Below are positions 5,204-5,216 of a stretch of DNA of 5,216 nucleotides, one piece after another; within the stretch, counting starts at the first letter, position 1, and each line of letters begins with the position of its first letter. Where the stretch lies: contig DNAE01000148.1 in assembly GCA_003543635.1 (NCBI GenBank), forward strand, positions 1-5,216, read 5' to 3'. Source of the stretch: Clostridiales bacterium (GTDB lineage Bacteria; Bacillota; Clostridia; Saccharofermentanales; Saccharofermentanaceae). The notes beneath the pieces were generated by a model. It was given only the letters and a program-made list of their open reading frames with translations. It was not told where the DNA came from and searched no databases. The position numbers and the translations under genes are program-made.

Positions 5204-5216
5204 CAGCCGACGATGT
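5203..5216 (-). other. Possible last codons of the upstream gene (KH-domain protein expected)
   Basis: In one frame the minus strand reads Ile-Val-Gly and then TGA (5205-5203), sharing its A with the rimM ATG. A second frame would read to a TGA at 5198-5196. By analogy with other Bacillota the gene here would be the small KH-domain RNA-binding protein (YlqC/KhpA) that follows rpsP. Only a few codons are visible, so this rests on context and not on sequence identity. Confidence 0.2.

Noticed and set aside
1..5216. Mobile element, CRISPR array, toxin-antitoxin or defence system
   Set aside because: No transposase or integrase, no spaced direct repeats, no terminal inverted repeats and no small paired genes; coding density is fully explained by conserved genes and one signalling gene.

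Overview
The window looks chromosomal and comes from a low-to-moderate GC Gram-positive bacterium. It is most likely a member of the Clostridia, perhaps near the Lachnospiraceae or Ruminococcaceae; this is judged from gene order, protein style and strong AAGGAGG-type ribosome binding sites, not from a database match. Most of the window is one conserved housekeeping block on the minus strand. The remainder is a single signalling gene on the plus strand, and the first 89 bases hold the start of efp on the minus strand.

Layout from left to right. Bases 1-89 are the first 29 codons of elongation factor P, read leftwards and cut by the window edge. Bases 90-256 are an AT-rich divergent intergenic region with a good candidate efp promoter and a weaker candidate for the plus-strand gene. 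Bases 257-1903 encode a cytoplasmic 548-residue GGDEF-EAL protein whose cyclase half is clearly degenerate (GGDNF) and whose EAL half keeps most, but not all, active-site residues. Its stop codon abuts the stop codon of rnhB on the other strand with no gap. From there to the right edge everything reads leftwards. In transcription order the genes are rimM, trmD, rplS, an intrinsic terminator, rbgA and rnhB.

The minus-strand block is the well-known ribosome maturation cluster of Bacillota (rpsP-KH gene-rimM-trmD-rplS-rbgA-rnhB; the first two would lie off the right edge). RimM assists 30S maturation, TrmD makes m1G37 in tRNA, L19 sits at the 30S/50S interface, and RbgA drives late 50S assembly. 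RnhB removes ribonucleotides from DNA and travels with the cluster. Spacing suggests three transcriptional segments: rimM-trmD (stop and start 1 nt apart); rplS, with its own candidate promoter inside the end of trmD, a leader hairpin that could mask its ribosome binding site, and a strong terminator; and rbgA-rnhB, with a candidate extended -10 promoter just after that terminator.

I found no mobile element, CRISPR array, tRNA, rRNA or defence gene, and nothing that amounts to a new system. The points most worth a second look are the doubly degenerate c-di-GMP protein, the candidate rplS leader switch, and a TrmD that departs from the family at several normally near-invariant positions, including the expected catalytic aspartate.
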